NCBI GenBank assembly: GCA_003221045.1
Contig: QHUC01000003.1
Coordinates: 1 to 40,054 of the forward strand
Length of the DNA: 40,054 nucleotides
Direction of reading: 5' to 3'
From: Gemmatimonadota bacterium
GTDB lineage: Bacteria; Gemmatimonadota; Gemmatimonadetes; Gemmatimonadales; GWC2-71-9
Numbering within the stretch: position 1 is the stretch's first letter; every line of letters begins with the position of its first letter. A program made the translations under genes and the position numbers. Below, in pieces: positions 30,350-39,609 of the stretch. The notes below the pieces were generated by a model, which made no database searches, was not told the origin of the DNA, and saw nothing but the letters and a program-made list of their open reading frames with translations.

Positions 30350-31918
30350 ATGCTCCCCCGCGACTGGAACGCCGGCCACTGGTTCGTCGACCGCCACGTC
30401 GACGAGGGCCGGGAGGGCTGCCTCGCGATCCTGTACGAGGGCCGGCGCCTGACCTATGGGGACGTGTACGCCGGTGCAAACCGGCTCGGCAACGCCCTTC
30501 GCCGCCTCGGGGTGGGGATGGAGCAGCGCGTGGCCCTGTTGCTGCACGATTCGCCCGAGTTCGTGTGGAGCTTTTGGGGCGCGCTCAAGATCGGAGCCGT
30601 TCCGATCCCGACCAACACGCTGCTCAAGCCCCACGATCTGGAATACATCCTCCGCGACAGCCGGGCGGCGGTGGTCATCGCGAGCGAGCCGCTCGTGCCC
30701 GCCATCGAGGTAGTCCGGCCGCGGGTACCGGGTCTCACGAACGTCGTGGTCGCCGGGAAGGCGTCGGCCGGCCAGCTGTCGTACGCCGAGCTGGTGGGGA
30801 GCGAGAGCGCGGACTTGGCGCCCGCGGCGACCACCAGGGACGACGTGGCGTTCTGGCTGTATACGTCGGGCACCACCGGGACGCCCAAGGCGGCGGTCCA
30901 CCTGCAGCACGACATGCTCGTCTGTTGTGAGGGGTTCGGGAAACACGTGCTCGAGATCGGGCCGGAAGACCGGACCTTTTCGGTGGCGAAGCTCTTCTTC
31001 GCCTACGGCCTGGGGAACGCGCTCTACTTCCCGTTTCACGTGGGCGCGTCGACGGTGCTCTATCCCGGCCGGCCCGAGCCGGCAAGAGTGTTCGACGTTA
31101 TCACGCGCGAGCGCCCGACCATCTTCTATGCCGTTCCCACCGCGTACGCCGCGATGCTGCAGGTTCCCGACGCCGACCGCCTGTACGACCTGCGCTCGGT
31201 CCGCGTGTGTAGCTCGGCCGGGGAGCCGCTGCCGAAGGCGATCTACGAGCGGTGGCTCGAGCGGTTCGGGATCGAGATCCTCGACGGGATCGGGTCGACG
31301 GAGATGTGCCATACGTTCATCGCGAACCGGCGCGGCCACGCCCGTCCGGGCTCGAGTGGGACCCTCGTCCCGGGGTACGATGCGCGCCTCGTGGACGACG
31401 AAGGACGGGACGTGCCCGTGGGAGAAGTGGGTAACCTGCTCGTGAAGGGTGACAGCGCTTGTTCCTGCTATTGGAACCAGCACGAGCGCACCGTGCAGAC
31501 CATCCAAGGCGAGTGGGTGCGCACGGGTGACAAGTACCATCGGGACACGGATGGCTACTTCTGGTACGCTGGCCGGAGCGACGACATGATCAAGGCGAGT
31601 GGGATGTGGGTGTCACCCGCCGAGGTGGAGGGGGCGCTCACCGAGCACCCTGCGGTGGTCGAGGCCGGCGTCGTGGGCGCGGAGGACAAGGATGAGCTGG
31701 TCAAGCCGCTGGCATTCGTGGTGCTGGCCCGCGGAAACGCGCCGAGCCCCGCCCTAGAGAGTGAGCTGAAAGCGTTCGTCAAGAATCGGCTCGCGCCGTA
31801 CAAGTACCCGCGGTGGATCATGTTCGTCGATGAGCTGCCGAAGACGGCGACGGGAAAAATCCAACGGTTCAAACTCAGGGAAATAGCAAGAGAGACGGGT
31901 AGGAAAAGCAAAAGCTAG
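30350..31918 (+). CDS. Benzoate-CoA ligase-family acyl-CoA synthetase
   Basis: YTSGTTGTPKAAVHLQHDMLVC, FFAYGLGNALYFPFHVGASTVLYPGRPEP, GIGSTEMCHTFIANRRG, TGDKYHRDTDGYFWYAGRSDDMIKASGMWVSPAEVE, PKTATGKIQRFKLR. Confidence 0.9.
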   Translation: MLPRDWNAGHWFVDRHVDEGREGCLAILYEGRRLTYGDVYAGANRLGNALRRLGVGMEQRVALLLHDSPEFVWSFWGALKIGAVPIPTNTLLKPHDLEYILRDSRAAVVIASEPLVPAIEVVRPRVPGLTNVVVAGKASAGQLSYAELVGSESADLAPAATTRDDVAFWLYTSGTTGTPKAAVHLQHDMLVCCEGFGKHVLEIGPEDRTFSVAKLFFAYGLGNALYFPFHVGASTVLYPGRPEPARVFDVITRERPTIFYAVPTAYAAMLQVPDADRLYDLRSVRVCSSAGEPLPKAIYERWLERFGIEILDGIGSTEMCHTFIANRRGHARPGSSGTLVPGYDARLVDDEGRDVPVGEVGNLLVKGDSACSCYWNQHERTVQTIQGEWVRTGDKYHRDTDGYFWYAGRSDDMIKASGMWVSPAEVEGALTEHPAVVEAGVVGAEDKDELVKPLAFVVLARGNAPSPALESELKAFVKNRLAPYKYPRWIMFVDELPKTATGKIQRFKLREIARETGRKSKS

Positions 31919-32042
31919 ACGCGCAGACGCACAGCGGTGAACAGTGAGCCGGGATGGTGAACGGTGAGGAGGAATGAGGAGAAGCACTTTAGGGGAGCAG
32001 GCGCATACCAGGGGAGGCATCTGGAAGGTTCATGTTTCGGTT

Positions 32043-32392
32043 GCCCCACCCTCAGGGGTGGGGCCATGGTGAGCTTCCTGATTTCTGATGTACGCGATAA
32101 CGCGCCTCTCGCATAGATGTGAACATGGTCCCGCCATCCACCCACCGCGAGGACCATGGCTCCTTTTCGCTTGGCGATCGCGGCGAGACAGCGATATAGA
32201 CGTTCCTGCCACGCGAAGGCGATCCATCGTTGGCGCCGGTACGTGCTCCACACGAGGTGGACCCGCACCCACAAGAAGGTGTGACGCACACTCCCATCCT
32301 ACCGGATCGCCGCGAGTGGAGCGGATCGGTTTCACGCAGCCGGGACCCGAAGATCGCGATCCGGACATGGCCCCGCCCGTCAGGCGGGGCCA
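32043..32392 (-). mobile_element. Decayed IS200/IS605-like (Y1/HUH transposase) element with end hairpins
   Basis: Hairpins GCCCCACCC-TCAG-GGGTGGGGC (32043-32064) and TGGCCCCGCC-CGTCA-GGCGGGGCCA (32368-32392) bracket a minus-strand frame with Y1-transposase N-terminal motifs. Confidence 0.65.
32066..32289 (-). pseudogene. Truncated IS200-like Y1 transposase
   Basis: FLWVRVHLVWSTYRRQRWI...RLYRCLAAIAKRKGAMVLAVGGWRDHVHIYAR contains the HUH motif (HVH); the C-terminal catalytic-Tyr region is missing. The open frame runs on to 31915. Confidence 0.65.
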
Positions 32393-32543
32393 ATTGAGAA
32401 CCGATGCAATTGGATGAATCGTGGCCGACACATCTCGGGGAACAGTGAGCCGGGATCAGGTAGTCTTCCTGACTCCTGCTCACCGTCACCCCTGTGCGTC
32501 TGCTGCGTCTAGCAGTTGCAGGTCCTGCCTGTCCGATCCGTGT

Positions 32544-33305
32544 CTACCGTATGAGTAGAAGTGAAACGTCGTACAACGCATGTGTCCACGCCGTGATCCC
32601 AAACCCCCGGGTGAGGTAGAGCGCCGAGAAAAACAGCCCCGCCACCATGCGGAACACGAACGAGTAGACCTGCAGTCGGTCCCCGTAAGGGCCGATATAA
32701 TGAAAGGCCGAGAAGATGGCCGCGCCCAGGAGCGTGGCCACCACGCCGGCCGTCAGCGGACGCCAGCCGAGCAGCGCGCGGGCGCCGGCCGAGATCGCGC
32801 CCACCAGCAGCACCCGGAAAAGGAGCTCCTCGTAGATCCCGGCCCCGAGGGAAACCATCAAGTGAGTCCATGAGTCGAGACCGCCGCCAGCACCTGCTCC
32901 GATAGAGAGCATCTGGAGCAGGCCCAGCACGCCGGACGTGACGCTGCCGACGCACAGGCCGAACACCAGGGCGAGACCGACCGACTCGGCGAGCATCGTG
33001 AAGAACACGCCGCCCTTCAGGCGCGACCCGTGAGCTCCCATGTCGCGGACCACGAGCCACAGCCCAACGCCGATCAGACAGAGCATGAAGAGCGGCGGCC
33101 CCCACGCGCCGGCCACTGCGGTGAACAGGGCCTGCAGAATCACATCGGCGCCGTTCCGCACCGAGCGCGGGCCGTGCGCGAGCAGCACGGCGAGGATCTG
33201 GTAAAAAACGAGGAGAGGGAGCGCCAACAGCAGGCTGTAGCGCGGCGCGCGGCTCAGCTGCCAATAGGAACGGGCGGACGCGGAGGGAAAGACGGTGCCG
33301 GTCAT
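32544..33305 (-). CDS. CPBP-family intramembrane glutamic endopeptidase
   Basis: Polytopic hydrophobic protein with GIYEELLFRVLLV (EExxxR), IFSAFHYIG and WTHALYD motifs. Confidence 0.85.
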   Translation of the reverse strand: MTGTVFPSASARSYWQLSRAPRYSLLLALPLLVFYQILAVLLAHGPRSVRNGADVILQALFTAVAGAWGPPLFMLCLIGVGLWLVVRDMGAHGSRLKGGVFFTMLAESVGLALVFGLCVGSVTSGVLGLLQMLSIGAGAGGGLDSWTHLMVSLGAGIYEELLFRVLLVGAISAGARALLGWRPLTAGVVATLLGAAIFSAFHYIGPYGDRLQVYSFVFRMVAGLFFSALYLTRGFGITAWTHALYDVSLLLIR

Positions 33306-33432
33306 AGGGGCAGGAATCTAGCGTGGATCGTCGAGGGGTCTACGTAATGCCGCCCCTTCGTTCTTCACGTTCTTGCCACCCCTCCCGTCGGCTCGTATCC
33401 TACCGGACCCACGCCCCCACGCCCGGTGGCTC

Positions 33433-34614
33433 ATGAAGCTCGCCCTGTTCGTCGCCTGTCTCATCGTCGCGCCCCCCTCCGGCGCCGCCGCGCAGAAGCC
33501 CGAGCGCGCCCGCGATTTGGGCGTCCCCTTCGAGGGCACCCCGGGCCCGCTCGATGCCATCACGGACGTCGGGGGCGTCGAGGTCGGTCACCGCACCCTC
33601 ATCGTGGGGAGCGGCAAGCTGGTCGTGGGCAAGGGGCCCGTTCGGACCGGCGTGACCGCGGTGTTTCCCCGCGGCAAGGGCTCCGACGACCCCGTGTTCG
33701 CCGGGTGGTTCACGATGAATGGCAACGGCGAGATGACCGGGACGACCTGGGTCGAAGAATCGGGATTTCTGTGGGGGCCGGTGCTGATCACCAATACGCA
33801 CTCGGTTGGAGTGGTGCGGGACGCGGTGATCGAGTGGATCGTCGGCAAGGGCCGCATGCACAGCGACGAGTGGTCGCTTCCCGTCGTCGCCGAGACCTGG
33901 GATGGTGGCCTCAACGACATCAACGGCTTCCATGTCACCAAGCAGGATGCCTGGGCCGCGATGGACAGCGCGCGTGGGGGGCCGGTGGCCGAAGGCAGCA
34001 TCGGGGGCGGCACCGGCATGGTGTGCAACCGCTTCAAGGGCGGGATCGGTACCGCGTCGCGGCGCGTTCCGGGAGAGGGCTACACGGTCGGTGTGTTGGT
34101 GCAATGCAACTACGGCGGCCGCGCCCCGCTGCGCATCGCCGGCGTACCGGTTGGCCGCGAGATCACCGATTTGCTGCCCTGCCGAGCTCCGTGTGGTGGC
34201 ACGCGCAGTGATGCGAACGCGCGGCTCGCACAAGATCTGGGCTCCATCATTATCGTCGTGGGCACCGACGCGCCGCTCCTCCCGCACCAGCTCAAGCGGA
34301 TCGCGCGGCGGGCAGTGCTCGGCGTCGGCCGGTTGGGCGGGCTGGCGTCGAATTCCTCCGGTGACATCTTTATCGCGTTCTCGACCGCCAATCCCCAGGC
34401 ATCGCGCGATACCGGCCTGGCCCGCGTGACGATGGTCGCGAACGATCAGATCACCCCGTTGTTCGAGGCGACGATCCAGGCCACCGAAGAGGCGATCGTC
34501 AACGCCATGGTCGCCGCCCGTACGATGACCGGCGCCGACGACCTCACCGTGTACGCCCTTCCGCACGACCGGCTGCGGGAGATCCTCAAGAAATACAACC
34601 GGCTGAATCCGTGA
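33433..34614 (+). CDS. P1-family peptidase (DmpA / beta-aminopeptidase-like), secreted
   Basis: Signal peptide to AAAQ; PGPLDAITDVGGVEVGHRTL, SIGGGTGMVCNRFKGGIGTASR, LASNSSGDIFIAFSTAN (autocatalytic Ser region). Confidence 0.9.
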   Translation: MKLALFVACLIVAPPSGAAAQKPERARDLGVPFEGTPGPLDAITDVGGVEVGHRTLIVGSGKLVVGKGPVRTGVTAVFPRGKGSDDPVFAGWFTMNGNGEMTGTTWVEESGFLWGPVLITNTHSVGVVRDAVIEWIVGKGRMHSDEWSLPVVAETWDGGLNDINGFHVTKQDAWAAMDSARGGPVAEGSIGGGTGMVCNRFKGGIGTASRRVPGEGYTVGVLVQCNYGGRAPLRIAGVPVGREITDLLPCRAPCGGTRSDANARLAQDLGSIIIVVGTDAPLLPHQLKRIARRAVLGVGRLGGLASNSSGDIFIAFSTANPQASRDTGLARVTMVANDQITPLFEATIQATEEAIVNAMVAARTMTGADDLTVYALPHDRLREILKKYNRLNP

Positions 34615-35723
34615 GTTCGACGTCCCGCAACGGCGCCTTTCCCCGGCTCAAAGCGGCCGACCTGCGAATCGCCCCGCTCGCCCGTGCCGAAACGATCCCG
34701 TCGGCCTGGTACACCGACCCGCGGTTCCACGCGCTCGACCGGGATGCCGTCTTCGCGACTACCTGGCAGCACGTAGGCGACGTCCGACAGCTGGCGCGAC
34801 CCGGCGATCACATCGTCACCGACGTCGCGGGCGAGCCGATCATCGTGGTGCGGGGGCAGGACGGCGAGCTGCGTGCCTTCTACAACGTCTGCCGCCATCG
34901 GGGCGGGCCGCTCGCCATGAAGGACGGCAACGCCGACATGCTCATCTGCAAGTACCACGGCTGGACCTACCGGCTGGACGGGATGCTGCGTGGGGTGCCG
35001 CACTTCAATCGCGTGGAACTGTTCGACAAGCGGAATTATGGCCTCACGCCCGTCCACCTCGCCGCGTGGGAAGGGCTGCTGTTCGTGAGCCTGGCGGCGC
35101 GTCCCAAGCCGGTCGAGACCTATCTCGCAGGCATACGGGAGCGGATCGCGCCGACCCGCATCGGCGAGCTGACATTCGCGCGGCGGATCGAGTACGACGT
35201 GCACGCGAACTGGAAGGTGTACGTCGACAACTACCTGGAGGGCTACCACGTCCCTTACGTGCACCCCGAGCTGTATTCCCTGTACGACTACGAGGGCTAT
35301 GTCACCGAGGTGCACGACTGGTACTCGGTGCAGGTCGGTCCGCTCACGGGCGACCGCAACGTCTACACCGCGGGAGGTGGGGAAGGGCTGTACTACCAGG
35401 TGTTCCCCAACCTGATGCTCAACGTGGTCCCGGGGCGCCTGCAGTCGAACGTGGTGATCCCCACCGCTTCCGACCGCTGCAAGGTGATCTTCCGCTATTA
35501 CTACGACGATGTCGAGTCGCCCGCGGCCCGCGCGCGGATCGAAGAGGACATTGCGTTCTCTGACCGCGTGCAGACCGAGGACGCGGAGATTTGCGAGCGC
35601 GTGCAGCAAGGCCTCGGCTCCCGGGCCTATGACAAGGGCCGCTTTTCCGTCCGCTTCGAGGAAGGCGTCTACCACTTCCAGAACCTCCTGAAGAACGCTT
35701 ACCGAAGCTGGCGCAAGCGCTGA
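34611..35723 (+). CDS. Rieske non-haem iron oxygenase, catalytic (alpha) subunit
   Basis: CRHRGGPLAMKDGNADMLICKYHGWTYRLDG Rieske motif; NWKVYVDNYLEGYHVPYVHPEL mononuclear iron site. GTG start overlaps the upstream stop. Confidence 0.88.
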   Translation: MSSTSRNGAFPRLKAADLRIAPLARAETIPSAWYTDPRFHALDRDAVFATTWQHVGDVRQLARPGDHIVTDVAGEPIIVVRGQDGELRAFYNVCRHRGGPLAMKDGNADMLICKYHGWTYRLDGMLRGVPHFNRVELFDKRNYGLTPVHLAAWEGLLFVSLAARPKPVETYLAGIRERIAPTRIGELTFARRIEYDVHANWKVYVDNYLEGYHVPYVHPELYSLYDYEGYVTEVHDWYSVQVGPLTGDRNVYTAGGGEGLYYQVFPNLMLNVVPGRLQSNVVIPTASDRCKVIFRYYYDDVESPAARARIEEDIAFSDRVQTEDAEICERVQQGLGSRAYDKGRFSVRFEEGVYHFQNLLKNAYRSWRKR

Positions 35724-37072
35724 TGCCGGATCTCAAGCGCCAGCTCGGGCTCCTCGACTCGACGATGATCAACGTCGGGACGATCGTCGCGTCGGCCATC
35801 TTCATCGTTCCGAGCGTCATCGCCGCCACCTTGCAGGCGTCCGTGCCGTCCGTCCTGGTGTGGGTGGTGGGCGGCGTCGTGTCGCTGCTCGGCGCGCTGG
35901 CCGTCGCGGAGCTCGGGGCCGCGATGCCCAAGGCGGGCGGGATCTACGTCTACCTGAGCGAGGCCTACGGCCCGGTCTGGGGGTTTCTCTATGGCTGGTC
36001 GAGCGGGGTCGTGATAAACCCCGCTTCGATCGCCGCGATCGGGTTGGGCTTCGCGACCTATTTCGGATTCTTCGTTCACCTGGGAGACGCAGGAATCAAG
36101 GCGGTGGCGGTGGTCTCGATCATCGCGCTCACCGTGGTCAACTCGCTCGGCGTGCGCCTCGGCGCCATCACCCAGAACGTGCTCACCCTCACCAAGATCG
36201 GGCTGGTGACCGCGTTGATCGTGGTGGGGTTCGTGCTCCCGGGAGGCAACCTCGCGAACTTCGCCCCGCTCTGGTCCGACGCGCCGTTGGGGCAGGAGAT
36301 CGCCTCGTTCGGCGTCGCGCTCGTGGCGGTGCTGTGGGCCTACGATGGATGGATCGAGAGCACGTACGTCGGAGGGGAGGTCACGGACCCGGGCCGCAAC
36401 CTGCCACGCTCCATGATCCTGTCGACGTTCATCGCGATCGCACTGTACTGCCTGGTGACGGCATCGTTCGCCTACGTGCTGTCACCGGCGAAGATGGCGG
36501 CATCATCCCTCGTGGCATCAGACGCGGCGCAAGTCACGCTCGGCCGCGCGGGTGCGGGATTCGTGGCTGTCGCGATCATGGTCGCCACGCTGGGATCGAA
36601 CAACGGTATCGTGCTCACCGCCGCGCGCGTGCCGTATGCGATGGCACGGGACGGGCTGCTCCCGCGGTGGTTGGCCGGCGTTCACCCACGCTTCCTTACG
36701 CCCGTGCCATCGCTCGCGGTGCAGTGCGCCGTCTCCGTCGCGCTCACGTGGATCTCGACCGAGCCGTCGTGGAAGAACGTCTACAACCGGCTGTTCACGT
36801 ACGTCGTCCTGGCGGAATTCGTCTTCTACGCCATGTCGTGCGGAGCGGTGATCCGGCTACGCCGCAAGGCGCCCGATCTGGTTCGACCGTACCGTGCCTG
36901 GGGGTACCCGGTCACCCCGATCGTCTTCATCCTGTTTTCGCTCTGGCTCGTGTTCAACACCGCCAAAGAGCAACCTGGCGACACGGCGATGAGCGCCCTG
37001 CTGATACTGGTGGGATTACCGCTCTACTGGTGGCAGCGCGCGGGCGCGCGCCGCCTGAAAACCGCTTCGTAG
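35723..37072 (+). CDS. APC-superfamily amino acid permease
   Basis: LGLLDSTMINVGTIVASAIFIVPSVIA, AELGAAMPKAGGIYVYLSEAYGPVWGFLYGW, about 12 hydrophobic segments. Confidence 0.88.
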   Translation: MPDLKRQLGLLDSTMINVGTIVASAIFIVPSVIAATLQASVPSVLVWVVGGVVSLLGALAVAELGAAMPKAGGIYVYLSEAYGPVWGFLYGWSSGVVINPASIAAIGLGFATYFGFFVHLGDAGIKAVAVVSIIALTVVNSLGVRLGAITQNVLTLTKIGLVTALIVVGFVLPGGNLANFAPLWSDAPLGQEIASFGVALVAVLWAYDGWIESTYVGGEVTDPGRNLPRSMILSTFIAIALYCLVTASFAYVLSPAKMAASSLVASDAAQVTLGRAGAGFVAVAIMVATLGSNNGIVLTAARVPYAMARDGLLPRWLAGVHPRFLTPVPSLAVQCAVSVALTWISTEPSWKNVYNRLFTYVVLAEFVFYAMSCGAVIRLRRKAPDLVRPYRAWGYPVTPIVFILFSLWLVFNTAKEQPGDTAMSALLILVGLPLYWWQRAGARRLKTAS

Positions 37073-37080
37073 CATCCCCC

Positions 37081-39528
37081 CTACTCGTCGTCCGACCCCG
37101 GTTTCTTGAGCTGCTCGAGCGCCGCGTCGACGTCTTTCTTCGTATCGGCGTACTTGAGCGCGCTCTCGATCGCCGGCAGGCGCGGCACGCCGGGCTGGCG
37201 CGGCAGCGTGAACCGAAAGGCCTCGACCGCCCAGCGCCGCACGGCGGGGCGCGGGTCGTCCAGATGTGCGGTGAGCACGTCGAAGGCGTGCCCGCTCCCT
37301 CGCGCGGCAAGCGCCGCGAGGACGTGCGCCGGATAGCGACCGGTGCCGAGGAGCGCCTCGACCTGAGGTATGGCGCTTGAGTCATCGGTTTGGGCCACGA
37401 TGCGGTAGGCGGCTTCGCGGATGACGTCCTGGTAGGACGGCGTCGCGAGTCCCCAGGCAACCGCGCTGTCGCGCGCCCTGGAGTCGGAGTGCGCCAGCGC
37501 CGTGAGCGCGGCTGCCCGCACCCCGTAGCTTGAGTCGGTGCGGAGCGTCGCCCGCGCGAGCTCGGCGGCTTGTGCGCCGCCGATCTGTCCGAGGGCCGTG
37601 ATCGCGGCGCGACGGACCTGCGCCGAGGTGTCTCGGAGCGCCGACGCCAGGGGCATCCGGCCGGCGGCGGAGAAGCCCGCCAGCGCCTCCGCGGCCCCGG
37701 CCCGGCTGAGATAGTAATCGGCCGACGTGGCGGCCCAGGCGAGCGCCGCGCCGGCGGCCGTGTCGGCGGTCCGCTTGGCCAGCTGCTCGATCGCCCATTC
37801 GCGGTTCCACAGGTCGGGATCCCGACGCAGCTGGGTAGCGAGCCAGGCCGTAGGCTGATCGAATGTCAGCTCCTTTACGGTCGTATTCCCGTCGTCGAAC
37901 ACCACCATCGTCGGCGGTCCGGAGAGGTCCGGGATTTCGATCGTCTGCTCGCGGGCGTCGAGCTCCGCGCGCCGTACGACGTCACCCCGCGCAGTCCCGA
38001 CGCGCACCGTCACGGGCATGTGGAACGCAGCAGGCGTCTCGAACTTGATCCCCCCCTTCGTTGTGTCGGCCTTACCGGAGTCGGACTGGGTCTGCTTCAC
38101 GGTCAGCGTGAGCTTCCGCGCCGTGGTGTCGTAGGCCGCGGTGACGATGAACTGCGGATGGCCCGCCCCGTACATCCACTGCTCCCAGAACCAGGCGAGG
38201 TTCTCGCCGGTCGCGTCGAGCACCGCCTGCCGCAGGTCGTCCGTCGTCGCGTTCCGGAGGGCATGCCGCGTGAGATACAGATGAATGGACGCCCAGAAGC
38301 GCTCCGGACCCAGGTAACGGAGCAGCATCCGGAGGACTAGGGCGCCCTTGGGATACACGTTGTTCGAGCCGAGCGCGGCGAGTGGCATGCGGCGCCGCTG
38401 GTCGACCTGGAGATACTGGCGGTACTCGTCGAGATAGTAGTCATCCTCGACGTGGGGGCCGAGCTTGGCGCGCCAGTACTGCCCCGGGAGGAATTCGGCG
38501 AACCCTTCGTTGAGCCACATGTTCGCCCAGTTCTCGAGCGTGACGTAGTCGCCGAACCACTGATGCGCCAGCTCGTGCGGAATGAGGATCCACTGGTACC
38601 ACGGACGGTCGAGATACGCGCGCTCGTCGGGTAGCCAGTCCACGAGCGTGGTCGCGCTCACGTTCTCCATGCCGCCGAAGAAATCCGCGACCGTGGTCTG
38701 CGCGTACTTGGGCCAGGGATACGGGACGCCGGTGAGCCGCGAGTAGACGTCGATCATGTCGGGCGTGACGCCGAACAGACGCCGGGCGCGCGCCGAATCG
38801 GCGCGATACACGTAGTAGTCCACGGGAATGCCGCGCCACTGGTCGGTCAGCTTCACGAGCGGGGCCACGATGAGCGATACCAGATACGTCGAGCTCGGCT
38901 GATCCTGGCGCCATGTGACCGTGCGCACACCGCCCGGACTCCTGCGGTCGGCCACGAGCCGACCGTTCGAGACGACCGTGTACTCGGCGGGCACGGTGGC
39001 GACCAGCTCCCAGGTTGTCTTGTCATTCGGGTAGTCGTACGTCGGGAACCAGAAGTGATTGTTCTCGTCCTCGCCCTGGCTCCAGATCTGCTGCGGCCGG
39101 TGCTCCTGGCCATCGGGCTTGATGAAGGTCAACCCGCGACCATTGTCGATGCGGGCATGATACTCGATGGTGAAGCGCAACGTGTCGCGGAAGGCGAGGG
39201 CGCGGGCCGGGTAAACGACCAGCGTATCGCCATGCGGCGCACTGCGGAGTGCCGCTCCGCGCGCGTCGACGACGCGGGCGACGGCCAGTCCCTTCCCGGC
39301 GTCGAGCACTACGGAATCGAGGCCGGGACGGAGCGCCAGGAGCGTGGTCGTCACGCGGCCGTCGAACGACGTCGAGTCCCAATCGAAGTTCCGGACCTCG
39401 ATCCGCTGATGCACGAGGTCGTAGTCGTGCGATCGGGAGTACGCATCGTTGGCCATCCGCTCCGCGTTCGACTGGGCAGCGGCGGCGGCGGGGGCGAAGA
39501 GGAGCAGAGCGGCGAAGAGTAAGCGCAT
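37081..39528 (-). CDS. M1-family aminopeptidase with C-terminal HEAT-like repeats
   Basis: Signal peptide MRLLFAALLLFAPAAAAAQ; GGMENVSATTL, HELAHQWFGDYVTLENWANMWLNEGFAEF; C-terminal repeats such as VRRAAITALGQIGG and VRAAALTALAHSDS. Confidence 0.9.
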   Translation of the reverse strand: MRLLFAALLLFAPAAAAAQSNAERMANDAYSRSHDYDLVHQRIEVRNFDWDSTSFDGRVTTTLLALRPGLDSVVLDAGKGLAVARVVDARGAALRSAPHGDTLVVYPARALAFRDTLRFTIEYHARIDNGRGLTFIKPDGQEHRPQQIWSQGEDENNHFWFPTYDYPNDKTTWELVATVPAEYTVVSNGRLVADRRSPGGVRTVTWRQDQPSSTYLVSLIVAPLVKLTDQWRGIPVDYYVYRADSARARRLFGVTPDMIDVYSRLTGVPYPWPKYAQTTVADFFGGMENVSATTLVDWLPDERAYLDRPWYQWILIPHELAHQWFGDYVTLENWANMWLNEGFAEFLPGQYWRAKLGPHVEDDYYLDEYRQYLQVDQRRRMPLAALGSNNVYPKGALVLRMLLRYLGPERFWASIHLYLTRHALRNATTDDLRQAVLDATGENLAWFWEQWMYGAGHPQFIVTAAYDTTARKLTLTVKQTQSDSGKADTTKGGIKFETPAAFHMPVTVRVGTARGDVVRRAELDAREQTIEIPDLSGPPTMVVFDDGNTTVKELTFDQPTAWLATQLRRDPDLWNREWAIEQLAKRTADTAAGAALAWAATSADYYLSRAGAAEALAGFSAAGRMPLASALRDTSAQVRRAAITALGQIGGAQAAELARATLRTDSSYGVRAAALTALAHSDSRARDSAVAWGLATPSYQDVIREAAYRIVAQTDDSSAIPQVEALLGTGRYPAHVLAALAARGSGHAFDVLTAHLDDPRPAVRRWAVEAFRFTLPRQPGVPRLPAIESALKYADTKKDVDAALEQLKKPGSDDE

Positions 39529-39609
39529 GCAGCAATCTAGCCTGGACGGAAGCCGCTTTCCGATGCAGAATTCGGCGGCCGCCACCATGCCCTTCACAGG
39601 AGATTCCAC

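Larger units (their letters stand above)
31914..32513. repeat. Region bounded by a ~36-bp imperfect inverted repeat
   Basis: Left arm 31914-31949 (GCTAGACGCGCAGACGCACAGCGGTGAACAGTGAGC) pairs with the reverse complement of 32478-32513 (GCTAGACGCAGCAGACGCACAGGGGTGACGGTGAGC). Confidence 0.7.
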
